Part shown: piece by piece, positions 15,901-26,100 of the stretch
How positions within the stretch are numbered: position 1 is the stretch's first letter
Layout: each line of letters begins with the position of its first letter
From: Alnus glutinosa
Taxonomy: Eukaryota > Streptophyta > Magnoliopsida > Fagales > Betulaceae
Direction of reading: 5' to 3'
NCBI RefSeq assembly: GCF_958979055.1
Contig: NC_084894.1
Span: 27,847,616 to 27,911,615, forward strand
DNA length: 64,000 bases
The notes under the pieces: model-generated
Told to the model about the DNA's origin: nothing
The model's database searches: none
What the model saw: only the letters and a program-made list of their open reading frames with translations
Made by a program: the position numbers and the translations under genes

Positions 15901-17486
15901 TATCCTACCAATGTGAAAGGAATGAAATGTAGGTTGGAATTAAAAAAGAATATATGTTCACTCCATGTAAAAATAAGTTATTCATCTTAATCTATATTAG
16001 GGGCACCTAAAACGGAACCAAAAAGAAAAAGATAATTCCATTTTCTTGAAGAAAAAAAAGGGTGGAGGGGGGGGGGGGGGGGAGAGAGAGAAAAGAAAGA
16101 TAGTCACCTCGTTATCTTTGAACAATGTATAGAAAGTGAGTTGGACTACACCTTTGGAACTCAATAACAGAGCGAGTGTGAGAGCATCATTTAAGGGCAT
16201 TTTGGAGTACAAGGGAGGAACCAAAGAAGCCACCATTTTGGACACAAAAGTCAAAACAATGAGGATTCCATTGATTGTGGTGAAACTGTCATCGAATTTG
16301 ATTAAACTCAGATCTGTCCTCATCCCACAGGTAGTCACGTAGATTGGCAGCAACACATCCCAAATGAAGCAATTGAACTTGCTGACAATGGCTGATCCTA
16401 AAGGCGGCCCATCTGGTATTGCCAAACCCAAAATGAAAGGTCCAACGACTAAAGTCTGACCAAACGAATGAGAAAGATACCCAGAGCCAAGGACCATTAT
16501 TAAAATGGCATGAATGTAAGTGTCTTTGACAGGCCTGCCTTCCGGTGTCTGCCTGATTACCCAAAACATTGATGGTCGAATTGCAAATACAATGATGATA
16601 AGATACATGATGATTGCTACTAAATCTATAGTGGCAATCATACTACTTTCATTCTGTCTAATTCTAGTCAAGGCAGAAATGATGATAAGAAACATGCTTA
16701 AGGTGTCACTTACCAATGCCCCAGATAGTGCTAATCGACCCAGTTCAGAATTCAAGATCTTGAGGTCCTCAAGAAGGCAAGCAACGACCGGAAATGGAGT
16801 TAGACAATGTATTGCTGTTATATATGGAAGCATCTCTGCTTCTTCAGTATTTAGCGTATAATATCCTTTAAGTTTTACTTGGACTAACAAGCCAATTAGT
16901 AAAGGCGACAATATGCATACAACACCAGTATACAAGGCTTTTCTTCCGGTTCTATTTATCATTCCTATATCCATTTTCACCCCACTCAGAAACATAAAGA
17001 GTATATAACTCCAAAGAGACAACAAACCAATTATTTCTTGACTTTTAACGGGAAATAGGACATGTTTCAATATTTCGAAGCGTCCCAGGAGAGAGGGACT
17101 GAGGATCATGCCAACCTGGTCCGCATAAAATCAAGGCACTTGTTTAGTTAAAATAAAAAGAGTCTCCCAAGTCAACAATTGATGAAATATATGTAAATAT
17201 GCGCAAATAAGAGAAACAGGCTGGAGAGGAAGTGGAAGAGAGCACTTACAAAAAGTTGTGAGGTGAACTTGGGGACTCCATAACGCTTAAGAACGTAATG
17301 GGAGGCTTGGGTGATAGCAAAAATGAGAACCATCTGCAGCTGAATCACTGGCAACGTATACGGAATAGTACCATAATGAATGTAGTTCCACAGGCCTTTC
17401 GAATTGACCATGGGGGGTAACTGAGTACATTCATTTATGGTGATCATGCCACTTGTATCAACAAGTAAGGCATTGTTTTCTGCCAT
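12987..17486 (-). CDS. CHX cation/H+ exchanger gene B (three exons, 784 aa)
   Basis: Join of 17486-17250, 17115-16108 and 14096-12987; phase-0 GT-AG introns of 134 and 2011 bp ('SQLF|VGMIL' and 'KDNE|TMADESYAL', donor GTGACT). I start at MAENNALLV (ATG 17484-17486) because CHX proteins commonly start close to this point, although the frame stays open upstream to an ATG at 17609. The membrane domain keeps Thr185 in 'CLTPF', Asp216 in 'ALVSDTLSM' and a Lys in the late 'VSKMVAS' helix. The tail has 'GGNDDREALTFAKRMA', 'LIIVGRRH' and 'EFPELGIIGDLLASSD'. Oddity: Ser85 in 'MILSPSLLG', where the array otherwise has Gly (LGPS). Gene C is its close tandem duplicate. Predicted role: K+ or cation/H+ exchange in an internal or plasma membrane. 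Confidence 0.93.
14820..15715 (+). pseudogene. Old copia gag remnant inside intron 2 of gene B
   Basis: Antisense to gene B. A primer-binding-site-like 'tggtatcaaagc' (about 14837) is followed by a broken gag frame with UBN2-type pieces: 'MIPFHIHRFMKGNY', 'KAIMIIHQCLDDDLLQ', 'IIIDQLMG', 'KLSLKEIKDRYGGNQRGRGHG'. The order matches a Ty1/copia gag and its C-terminal RG-rich tail. Many stops and frame changes show age. The same remnant at the same intron position in gene C means it was there before the B/C duplication. The block at 14961-15070 also supplies the empty site for Cassandra. Confidence 0.75.
15711..15915. mobile_element. Pyrimidine-rich MITE-like fragment in intron 2 of gene B
   Basis: The 'tcaatctcccactcaatcta' and 'attagggttgcaatgtcc' phrases, then 'aaataacaaaaata', recur in modified form in intron 1 of gene D (about 46445-46600) and at 49077-49315. 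A C homopolymer (about 15776-15788) lies inside. The boundaries are approximate and no target duplication was established. Confidence 0.45.
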
Positions 17487-18977
17487 GCCGATGTCTGCCT
17501 CTCTTGGTATATTCACACAATGAAATTCAATGCAGAGAGAGAAAGAAAGAAATGTATAAGGAAAGACCAGACAAGTGGGGTTTTTTTTCTTCTGTAAAAT
17601 TTTGTCCACTAATGCATGAAATAAGAATTTGTAGGATCTTAATGCCTGTTTTAGGACACTAGAAATATGGTTGCAATCTGGTTATTAATGTGATAATTAA
17701 CATGCATTCATCATCTAATAATAGATTTTACTTTGCTCTATTTGTTTCGACGTAAAATATTTTCTGAAAATAGTTTTTCCTATTTTCTAGTGTTTGATAC
17801 AACGAAAAAAAATCATTGTAAAACTGAAAACATTTTCAGTTAACCAGAATTTTTTAAAAAATTTCCATAAAATTGTTTCCCTTTTTCTAAAACCGTAAAC
17901 TATTATTTGAGTTTGGGCTTCTATTTCTCAAAACAACGGAAAAAGGGAGTGGGTGTTGGTGTATAGTGTATACCGAATCCAAAAGTTGTTGGGAAGCCAC
18001 AAGGGTTTTGAGCTAACTTAACCGTACAAACGAAATCAAAGGCAACAATTGTTGAAGATGGTCATACCTCTTAGTTGTTTCTCTTACTGGAAGGTATCAA
18101 TCCTTTCATCTAGATTTAGGCCAGCGTTTATTAAACCTGTCAATTGTTATTTTTAGCGCCAAGAAGACTGGAAAGATAAGGTTGTTAGTTGTTGAAAATA
18201 TTGTTTAGATGAGTAATACTACACACATTCTTACGTCTTTATACTAATTTCTCAACACCCATATGTGACTGTTAAAACTATAATTGAATTTATGATGAAT
18301 CTTTATTGGTTTTTAATCGAATGGTGGTTTTAAAAGCCACATATGGATGTGAGAAAGCGGGAGTGTGTGTAGTATTATTCTTTTTTTCAGAAATATAAAA
18401 CGCTATCTATTTGTAGCGTACCAACGTTATACAAGCGCTGGCTAAAAGTTCAAGAGGTTGAAGGAGTTGGGTCGAGGCCACTGTTGAGCGCCTTGATTAG
18501 GCCTGTGTCCGGCCTAACTTTTAACAATTCAACATAAGATTGCCCTAGTTATAAATAGATCTGACAATTTATTACATAACCCGCGAACTCAACATAAACT
18601 AAACACAAAATTAATGGATTATGATTTATGGGTTTGGTCTGTTTAATTAAATGAGTCGAGTTATGGTTGACCTATATATATAGTTTCATACCAATGCTTA
18701 ACACAATCCAAACCCAACATGAGAACATGAATTGACACCCCTAATTATAAGTGGTGTGATACAATTAGAACTTGTTCAAAAGGATATCTTCTGACATGCT
18801 TAAAAGGATGTTTGGAAGTAATTCGTACTTTATTTTTCATTTTATTTTCATCTTCCAATATTTTTCCTTTTGAGAATGGGTGTCTGTCTTCTTCATGTCC
18901 TTATATATAGAGAATAGATGACAACTGAATTCGAACAACTCATTGTTGCTTCGATAATTCAAGGAGAAAAAAAGAAA
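17487..18977 (-). promoter_or_regulatory. Leader and upstream region of CHX gene B, shared with gene C
   Basis: This is the 5' flank of gene B. The first 0.7 kb and several later blocks match the flank of gene C: 'aggacactagaaatatggtt' at about 17651 and 32793, 'cttaaccgtacaaacgaaat' at about 18017 and 32929, 'agcgccaagaagac' at about 18158 and 33079. The B copy contains an insertion beginning near 17740 that starts like the 57740 element ('ctctatttgtttcgacgtaaaat'), and a foldback at 18211-18380. Specific promoter boxes were not assigned. Confidence 0.55.
18211..18380. mobile_element. Foldback MITE upstream of gene B
   Basis: The ends 'gagtaatactacacacattc' and 'gagtgtgtgtagtattattc' are inverted copies, and 'ccatatgtgactgttaaaac' pairs with 'gttttaaaagccacatatgg' further in. 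There is no coding content. Gene C has a different foldback (33132-33304) at the equivalent site. Confidence 0.65.
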
Positions 18978-20256
18978 GGAAAAAATATAAAAAATCCTTT
19001 GAACTAACAACCAATTTTATAATAGCCCATTTAATTTTCAAGTGCACTAATGTGACCCATCAAAGTACCAAAGTGTGCCAAAAAGGCTACTTTTGTCGAA
19101 ATATTCCTATAATACCCATATTCTCTTTAATTTTTTTTATTTTATTTTTTTTTAAAAAAAAAAAAACTAAACTAAACTATTTTTATTTTTTAAAAAAAAA
19201 AATATGAAAAATCAATCCATGTGGTAGGCCTTAATTATAAATCGCTCACTGCAAATTAAAACATAATTTGAAGGTCTTCAAGATAGGTGAAAAATAACAA
19301 TTTAGTCATTGTAGTCAAATTCCGTCAAAATAATTGACGGATTTGATTAGTGTTAACGTCAACACCAATAAAATGATAATATGTGTCACTCTTACTAAAA
19401 AAATAAAAATCAATATATTAAAAAAATATACATTTACAAAACTAAATCACTCAATGTAGTCAAATTCCGTCAAAACACTTGATGGATTTCGTTAGTGTGC
19501 CACGTTAACATCAATAAAAGAATGACATGTGTCACTGTTAATATATATCTCAATGGAGTCAAATTCCATTAAAACACTTAACGGATTTCGTTAGTGTGCC
19601 ACATTAGCATTAATAAAAGGACGACACGTGTCACTGTTAATATATGTAATTAAAACTAAAAATTTAAAGAAATTAAAAAATTAAAATTGTTTTAGTTAAA
19701 AAAAAGAAAGGGGTGGCTAAGCAGCCACCCCCAGCCCATTATGGTGCCCGCGCGCCACCCTTGGCTACCTCTAGGGTGGCTCGTGGGCCACCCCCAATGG
19801 TGGATCTGAGGTGGCCCGAAGGCGACCCCAGAGGAAGCTAGGGTGACCCATAGCCGCCCCCATGTGTCGGCAGTAGCACGCGCCATCCCAGATCCACCAT
19901 TGAGGGAGCCTCGAAGGCCACCCTAGAGGTAGCAGTGGCTATCGAGCCCCCCATTTTTCTTTTTTTCTTTTTTTTTTCCTTGTTTTAATTAAAAATTTTC
20001 AATTTTTTAATTTCTTTAACTTTTTAGTTTTATATTAAAAGTTTTTTAAAATTTATTTATTTAAAAAATATATATAGTTTTTATTAATTTTTTATTTTAG
20101 TTTTTAAGAGAATAAGGGTATTATAGGAATATTTCAACAAGAGAGACATTTTTGGCATACTTTGGTAGTTTGATGGTTCACATTAGTGCACTTAAAATTT
20201 CAAGAGGTTATTCTAAAATTGGCTATTAGTTCAGGGGCATTTTTTATATTTTTCCC
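18978..20256. mobile_element. Non-autonomous Mutator-like element, 9-bp TSD, unit B only
   Basis: A 1279-bp element with inverted repeats of about 170 bp: the left end 'ggaaaaaatataaaaaatcc' pairs with the right end 'attttttatatttttccc', continuing through 'cctataataccc' and 'gggtattatagg'. It is flanked by identical 9-mers AAAAAGAAA at 18969-18977 and 20257-20265. Inside are three diverged copies of a repeat of about 100-145 bp (from about 19309, 19457 and 19552; marker 'tagtcaaattccgtcaaaa') and a GC-rich GGTGGC/GCCACC block (19710-19950). There is no transposase. The empty site is visible in unit C near 35218-35250. Confidence 0.85.
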
Positions 20257-20987
20257 AAAAAGAAAATAAAAAATATCGTTCGTATTTCAATTTGGTACTA
20301 TATGTCATGAATCATGCGTGCTTAGAAATATTGAGATTTCTCTCCTACAAAATAACATTTTCAAAAGATTGTTATTGAATAAGGATCAAGATTAAAAAAA
20401 ACAACAAAAAAAAAAAAGATCCCTTGCAATTGGTAGTCTGAATTGCATAATATTTGGGCAGTCTGCACAACTGGCCCGAGCAGTTCGGAATGCGAGGCCC
20501 ACCAGCCCAACAACCTCGCTCTCTCTAGTTTGGGCAACCAAATTGTAGCAAATGCCCATCCTATGTTAGGGCAGAATTTTTGAGACAATGATGTAATACC
20601 TTGTATTAAGTTAGAATTAAGACTACCCTAATTACAGAGTGAAATTCTACGCAGGCTATTCGAATGGTAGGTGATGGTAAAGTAGGAGAATCGTCCGAAT
20701 GATCCTTGGACTATCCCAATAGTCCACCTCAGAAAAACGTTTGAACGGTGACAGTCTGCATGTGAATCAAATAGAGCCATTTAATGACAAGTATTGTGAA
20801 GGATGCATGTTTAAGGGTCTAGGTTGAACCCTAGACACCTCATCCAATCCCTTTCAGCCACCCAAACCCTATATATAGGATCTAGAGAGAGGGAGGAGGA
20901 GGAGGAGAAAAGAGAAAGGAGAAATAAGAGGTTTTTGGAGGATTCCTAAGCTTTTAGCTTCAAGAAATGTAACCTCTAAACCCTATC

Positions 20988-21210
20988 TGTAATGACCCAC
21001 CCCCAATGACACAATATTGTCCACTTTTGGCTCCCCTGAACCAGACTTCCTAGGAGGTCATCCCTCCTGGTACTACTCTCGCAGAAGCATGTTTAAATGC
21101 AGAGTTCTGATAGGTTTATGGCCATTATAGCTTTAAAATGCATTGTGTCAAGACAAATGCATTTATAGATATAAGCACATCCCCATTCCCAGGCAATGTG
21201 GGACATCACA
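20988..21210 (-). mobile_element. Solo LTR of Cassandra (TRIM with 5S rRNA-like core)
   Basis: Read on the minus strand, it starts TGTGATGTCCCACATTGCCT, carries a 5S-like core ('gcttctgcgagagtagtacc', 'gatgacctcctaggaagtct') and ends GGGTCATTACA. Its length is 223 bp, against 222 bp for the LTRs of the complete element at 25313-28943. The flanks are CTATC and CTAGC, a target duplication with one mismatch. No partner LTR or internal region lies nearby, as expected after LTR-LTR recombination. Confidence 0.87.
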
Positions 21211-22843
21211 CTAGCCTTGTTATATTTCAGTCTTATTTTGCGTTTTAATTTCGATCTCAGTGTTGTGATGTGATTGTGTGTGTGGGTGTGTGAAGGTTAA
21301 AGATGAGGTTTTTATTGTAGAAGTTGATGACGTTAGAGTTAGAAAGTTGAAGTTGTGTGGATGGTATGCACTATTTCATCTCCCTTATTGATTAAGAGTA
21401 CATCTTTCACTGTTTATGGTTTTGTGGTGTTTATGTTTATGTTTATGGTTTTATGGTTTTGTGATTTCCAAAGTAATATTATAAGGAGTTTTGGTTTTGG
21501 AATGAAATGTTTCATTTTGGATAAAGCTTTAGATTTTGGCATTTGAATTCAATTTTAGGTTTGTTTAAGTGCTTAGGTTAGTGAAAGGAAGCCTTTTTAG
21601 GCCTTAGAATGTGTAAGATGATCTTTTTGAAATTATGAGGTTCTGTCAAGAGACCATTCTAACGGTCCGAGAACCGTCCAAATGGCCTGAGATCCATCAC
21701 AACAGTGTGATTGGCAAAATTCATGTAAGTCTAAGTTTTAGGTTTTCAGTTAGGGTTTTAGTCTAGAAGTACAACTAATAGTAGAATATTTTGTAGAAGG
21801 AGCCAGAGTGTACGAAGAGGAGTTTCAAGAGGTCCTTTACGATCAAGGTGACTAAACACTCATGTGAAACTACTTACCCACATTTTTAGCATGTCCATTT
21901 TGATATCAAACTTGCATATTTTATATCAACATAAAATGCTTATTATGGATGCTGTAAACTCTACATTTTGTGCAAAGAAATGAAATATTTGTAAAATGGG
22001 TGACTGTGTGATTTCCAAATTCATGCATTGATAAAATAATTTTTGAACTTATATGGCATGGCTACCATAGGAAAAAATGTTTAAGAATCTAGAACATGTG
22101 CATACTATTTGTAAGTGTTTGACTTTATGGCCCATGGTTAAAGTAGAATATGAATTACCATAGATGTAGGGGCTACAATGGCTGGCACATCATCCACGGA
22201 GGCATGCAGTTGACAGAGCGATTTTGAGAGGCTTTTAATCGAAATAATCATAATAGGATAATAACCAAGGATTTAAAATTCAATAAACAAGATAAATAAA
22301 TAGATAGTAGGAAAATTTAGAGAACCCTAACTTCCTCCAAGAAAACAATTTATTCCTAGAAATAGCAAGAAATAACTTAAAGTATGTTTTCAAATTTGAA
22401 AATGATGAATTTTGTGTCCAAGAAAAACAACTGTAAAATAAATTAAAGTCGATAGGGGTGGTCAAGCCACCCCTTTGGCCAAAATGGGGGTCATCGGCCA
22501 CCCCCATTTGGCCATTTTGGGATGGATGAACCACCCCCATCTCAGCCAAACGGGGTGGCTTCTTTTATTATTTTATCTTTTTATTTTGTATTTGACCCTT
22601 TTGTATTTATTTTTTTTTTAATTTTTTTTTAAACACTTTACATTTGCCACATTTTTTGAAGTTTAGGAACTAAAAAATCACGTGCGATGCATGATTTACA
22701 TTCCGTCCAAACATACATGAAACCTTAATGGATGGGCTAAATTGTCACAGTTTGGTAGTTTGTGGGGTTCGAATGTCACTTTTTAAACATTTAAGGCTAA
22801 AATGCCAAATTGATAATACTTTGGGGGTAAAGTGTATCTAACA
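21211..22843. other. Intergenic region with a decayed MULE-like piece, no gene seen
   Basis: No supportable gene. From about 22300 the text 'ggaaaatttagaga' followed by 'agcaagaaataactt' recurs near 53400-53470. A GGGGTGGC/GCCACCCC-rich core (22448-22560) and a right end 'ctttgggggtaaagtgtatc' near 22830 resemble the Mutator-like elements elsewhere in the window, but no left terminal repeat was found. Homology to the 3' flank of gene B starts immediately after, at 22844. Confidence 0.4.
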
Positions 22844-23032
22844 ATTAATTGGAATTATGGACCATTGGTAGAGAATTGATAATGACAGGCTTCACAGTTA
22901 GAGCTAGCCCTTTTCATACTCATCAATATAAATAGAAGTCCTCCCAACCCCATTGATCTCATGTCTCTCATGCATATTACTACCTAAAAGACCTAACAAT
23001 AAAATACATATTTCCTCTAAAGACATGTTACA

Positions 23033-23156
23033 TGTACATCTTTTATATATCTCTTTTCTAAATCAACTATTGGATCTGTAGGACTCACATGTGGGTTATT
23101 GTGGGTCCTACAGATCCAATGGTTAATTTAGAAAAGAGATGTATAAAAATGTACAA
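23033..23156. mobile_element. Foldback MITE in the 3' flank of CHX gene C
   Basis: Arms of about 55 bp, 'tgtacatcttttatatatct' to 'tggatctgtaggactcaca' against 'tgggtcctacagatccaatg' to 'atgtataaaaatgtaca', around a short loop. It lies about 36 bp past the gene C stop codon, so it is probably transcribed in the 3' UTR. The equivalent position in gene B lacks it. Confidence 0.75.
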
Positions 23157-23191
23157 AAATCATTTCTCTTTCCTCTATTGTTGTTGCATAA

Positions 23192-26100
23192 TTAACTATC
23201 AATCTGTTGTTGTTGCATGACCACCAAAACAGAAGATTTACTGTCAAGATCAGATGAGGTGAGCAAGTCTCCAATAATCCCCAGCTCTGGAAATTCACTC
23301 CATTCTGCAAGCCCTGATGTCTGCGGAGACTCTACATTATGCCATCTACCAACAATAATAAGGTCATACTCGTCCACCAAAGACCGAACTATCAATGCCG
23401 TCTGAGGCCCATCTTTCACCATCTCCTCTAAGTATATCACATATTCATCACCCACGTTATTAAGTTTAACATCCTTCAGTATCTCATTGTCAAGTAATTT
23501 GTCCCAATGGGAATCAACGTCATCGCTAACGGCAACAAAGTGAACCATAGTCAAGGTGATATTCCTATTATTGGCCATGCGTTTGGCAAAAGTCAATGCC
23601 TCTCGATCGTCATTACCTCCTAAGAAGATCATGGCAACAGAATAGGATGACTTTGATGAAACCGTTGAGCGGCCTAAATGACCACGATCAACAAGTATCC
23701 CAACAGAGCAAGGGGCTAGTTCAAGCACACTGCAATTTAAGGTCCTAATGGTATTGTCATCTGATTCCACAAGACCGTCAATGGACCATTTTCGGTAGAA
23801 CGGGAGTACTATGAGGGATGTGAGTTTGTCTAATCCAAGGATGCATATGTCCTCGTGCATGAACATGAGTGGACAGATTGTTGTGAAGACGTTTACTGAT
23901 ACAACACCTGAATTGTGTCGTTTAAAGTGATTTAAGGCGAGAATGATATTCTTCGAATAAGAGCTGTTATTGGACATAGTCTTTTTTTGCATTTGGTGGG
24001 AAATAAAAATAGGAGAGGCTCGACCAATTAACTCGATAAGGTGAAGCACAAAAACAACAACAGGCCTTTCACTAGTTGGGCACATGACTTCAAGTAGTTT
24101 TGTTATAGCAGAAATGGCATCTGGCCTATGAATGCATGCTAGGACTCTGAGCTCCGCATTGTGTCTGTAATGCATAATATCCCTTTTTTGGTAACCTGCA
24201 TATTTCCTTGAAGGATGGTACAGGTACTTTACCAAGAGTGGCACAAAAATTGCATTCAATAGGATGCTAACACTTGACAAAGCGTACACCTCTTTTGAAA
24301 TGATCTGCACTTGGATAAAAAATGTAGGAGAAACCCATTAGGTGATCTTGTTCACGAAAACAATAGTTTTTTACTACTAAATATTATGTGCTAGAAAATG
24401 TCTTTTGAAATGTAGTATGATGTTTCGAGAAGATCAATATTTTCTTTCATTCTTAATTCTAGGACTTATGCTTGAAATACTCTTAACCATGAAATATCAT
24501 TTCATCAAATTGGCAAAAAATATCATTAATTATCTTACTAAACTTTATTTGGCAATAGTCGTTTCTAATTTATTCTAGATTCACATATTTAAAAGGTCTT
24601 ACATGTATTTGGAAAATAAATTTGTTAAATATAGGAATAATCATTTTGGGAGTTACATGGGATTTATTTCGCATATGAGTTATATGAAATATATTTGTCA
24701 TATTAGAGCTACATATGATGTAAATGAGTAAGTTGAATATTGGAAAATTAGAAGCATCGTTGTATCTTTTAAGAGTAAAGTTATTTAGTAGACCGTTATA
24801 CAACTATCATTCAACTGAGATAACTTGGCAGTGAAAATCAACCTTTCATTTTTTTTTATAAGTGCTGATCCAAAGACTGATTTGCACTGCCACACTATCA
24901 AGGTGTATGACAGCCGTATACTAGTCTATAAATAGCATTACTAATCTTATAAATACTCATATACGATCTAGTCATTATTCTCAAGTGAGTGGAATACAAA
25001 ATTATTCTGGTCTATTTATCCAATTCTCCACTTATTTCCTTAGAATATTGATCGTGTGTTTTAACCCTCTTAATTTCCAACAAATTGGTATTAAAGCTGC
25101 TTGTGATGCGAAAAGAAAATGGAAAATAGAAAATGGAATGATTCCATTTCAAATGCCTCAGTTCAAAGGCAACTATATATCTGTATGAAAGTAAGCTTGG
25201 GATTAGAAGATTTATGGGAGATCATTGACAAAGATTACTTGGAGTTGGTGAACAAAAGATCCTTATCTCAAACTCAAAATAACTCCTTACAATCCACTAA
25301 AAAAAAGGATGGTGTGACGTCACACATCGCCTGGGAATGAGGATGTGCTTATATGTATAAATGCACCATTTATGACACAACGCGTTTTAAAGCCGTGATA
25401 GTTATGAACCTATCAAAACTCCGCAATTAAGCGTGCTTCTGCGAGAGCAATTGCAGGATGGGTGACCTCCTGGGAAGTCTGGTTTAGAGAGCTAAAAGCG
25501 GACAATATTGTGTCATCGGGGGTGAGTCGTTACAAATGGTATCAGAGCCATTGCCCAGCTTGAGATGAGGGGAGCGTGCACAAGCTAATGAGGGACGCCA
25601 GCGGGGACGCTGGGTCCAAAGAGGGGTGATTGTAACGTCACACATCGCCTGGGAATGAGGATGTGCTTGTGATGACCCGTTTTTTTTTTTTTTTTTTTGA
25701 AAACGTACAAATGGATCTTCACAATGGCACGACAACATGTCGCTCAGCCAACATATGACACATGTCCTATAACATGCATCTGATAATCAGAGTTACATTT
25801 AACAGCGGAATATAATAATCAATGTGCAGCGAAACACATATCATAAGCGGAAATACATCTAATATACAACAGTTAATTAAAACAAGAGCCATTTACAAGT
25901 CTATCTATTTAAGGCTTATATAACACATTACACTAATTACATTCTAAAATATAGGCTCAACAAATACATGTGCCACGTAGGACACAAGCCATAGATAAAA
26001 TACCCAAAATGCGGACTACCCATGAGTCCGTGACTTATGACTGTCGCGATGTGCTCCAATCATAATATCCCATAAGCTAGGTGGACGAGTCAATATCTAT

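Larger units (their letters stand above)
12744..20600 (-). repeat. Segmental duplication unit 1 (contains CHX gene B)
   Basis: From 'gttaattggaattatgg' at 12744 to about 20600 the sequence aligns by eye, with interruptions, to 22844 through about 41965. The shared order is: 3' flank, CHX exon 3, intron 2 with the copia gag remnant, exons 2 and 1, leader, more than 1 kb of promoter (for example 'aggacactagaaatatggtt' in both), the 'tatatagagaatagat' stretch, and a distal block with 'ttgcaattgg'. This copy carries its own MULE (18978-20256) that the sister copy lacks. Confidence 0.85.

Noticed and set aside
25392-25479. 5S rRNA gene
   Set aside because: The match is imperfect and sits inside a Cassandra LTR; the same sequence recurs in the other LTR and in the solo LTR.
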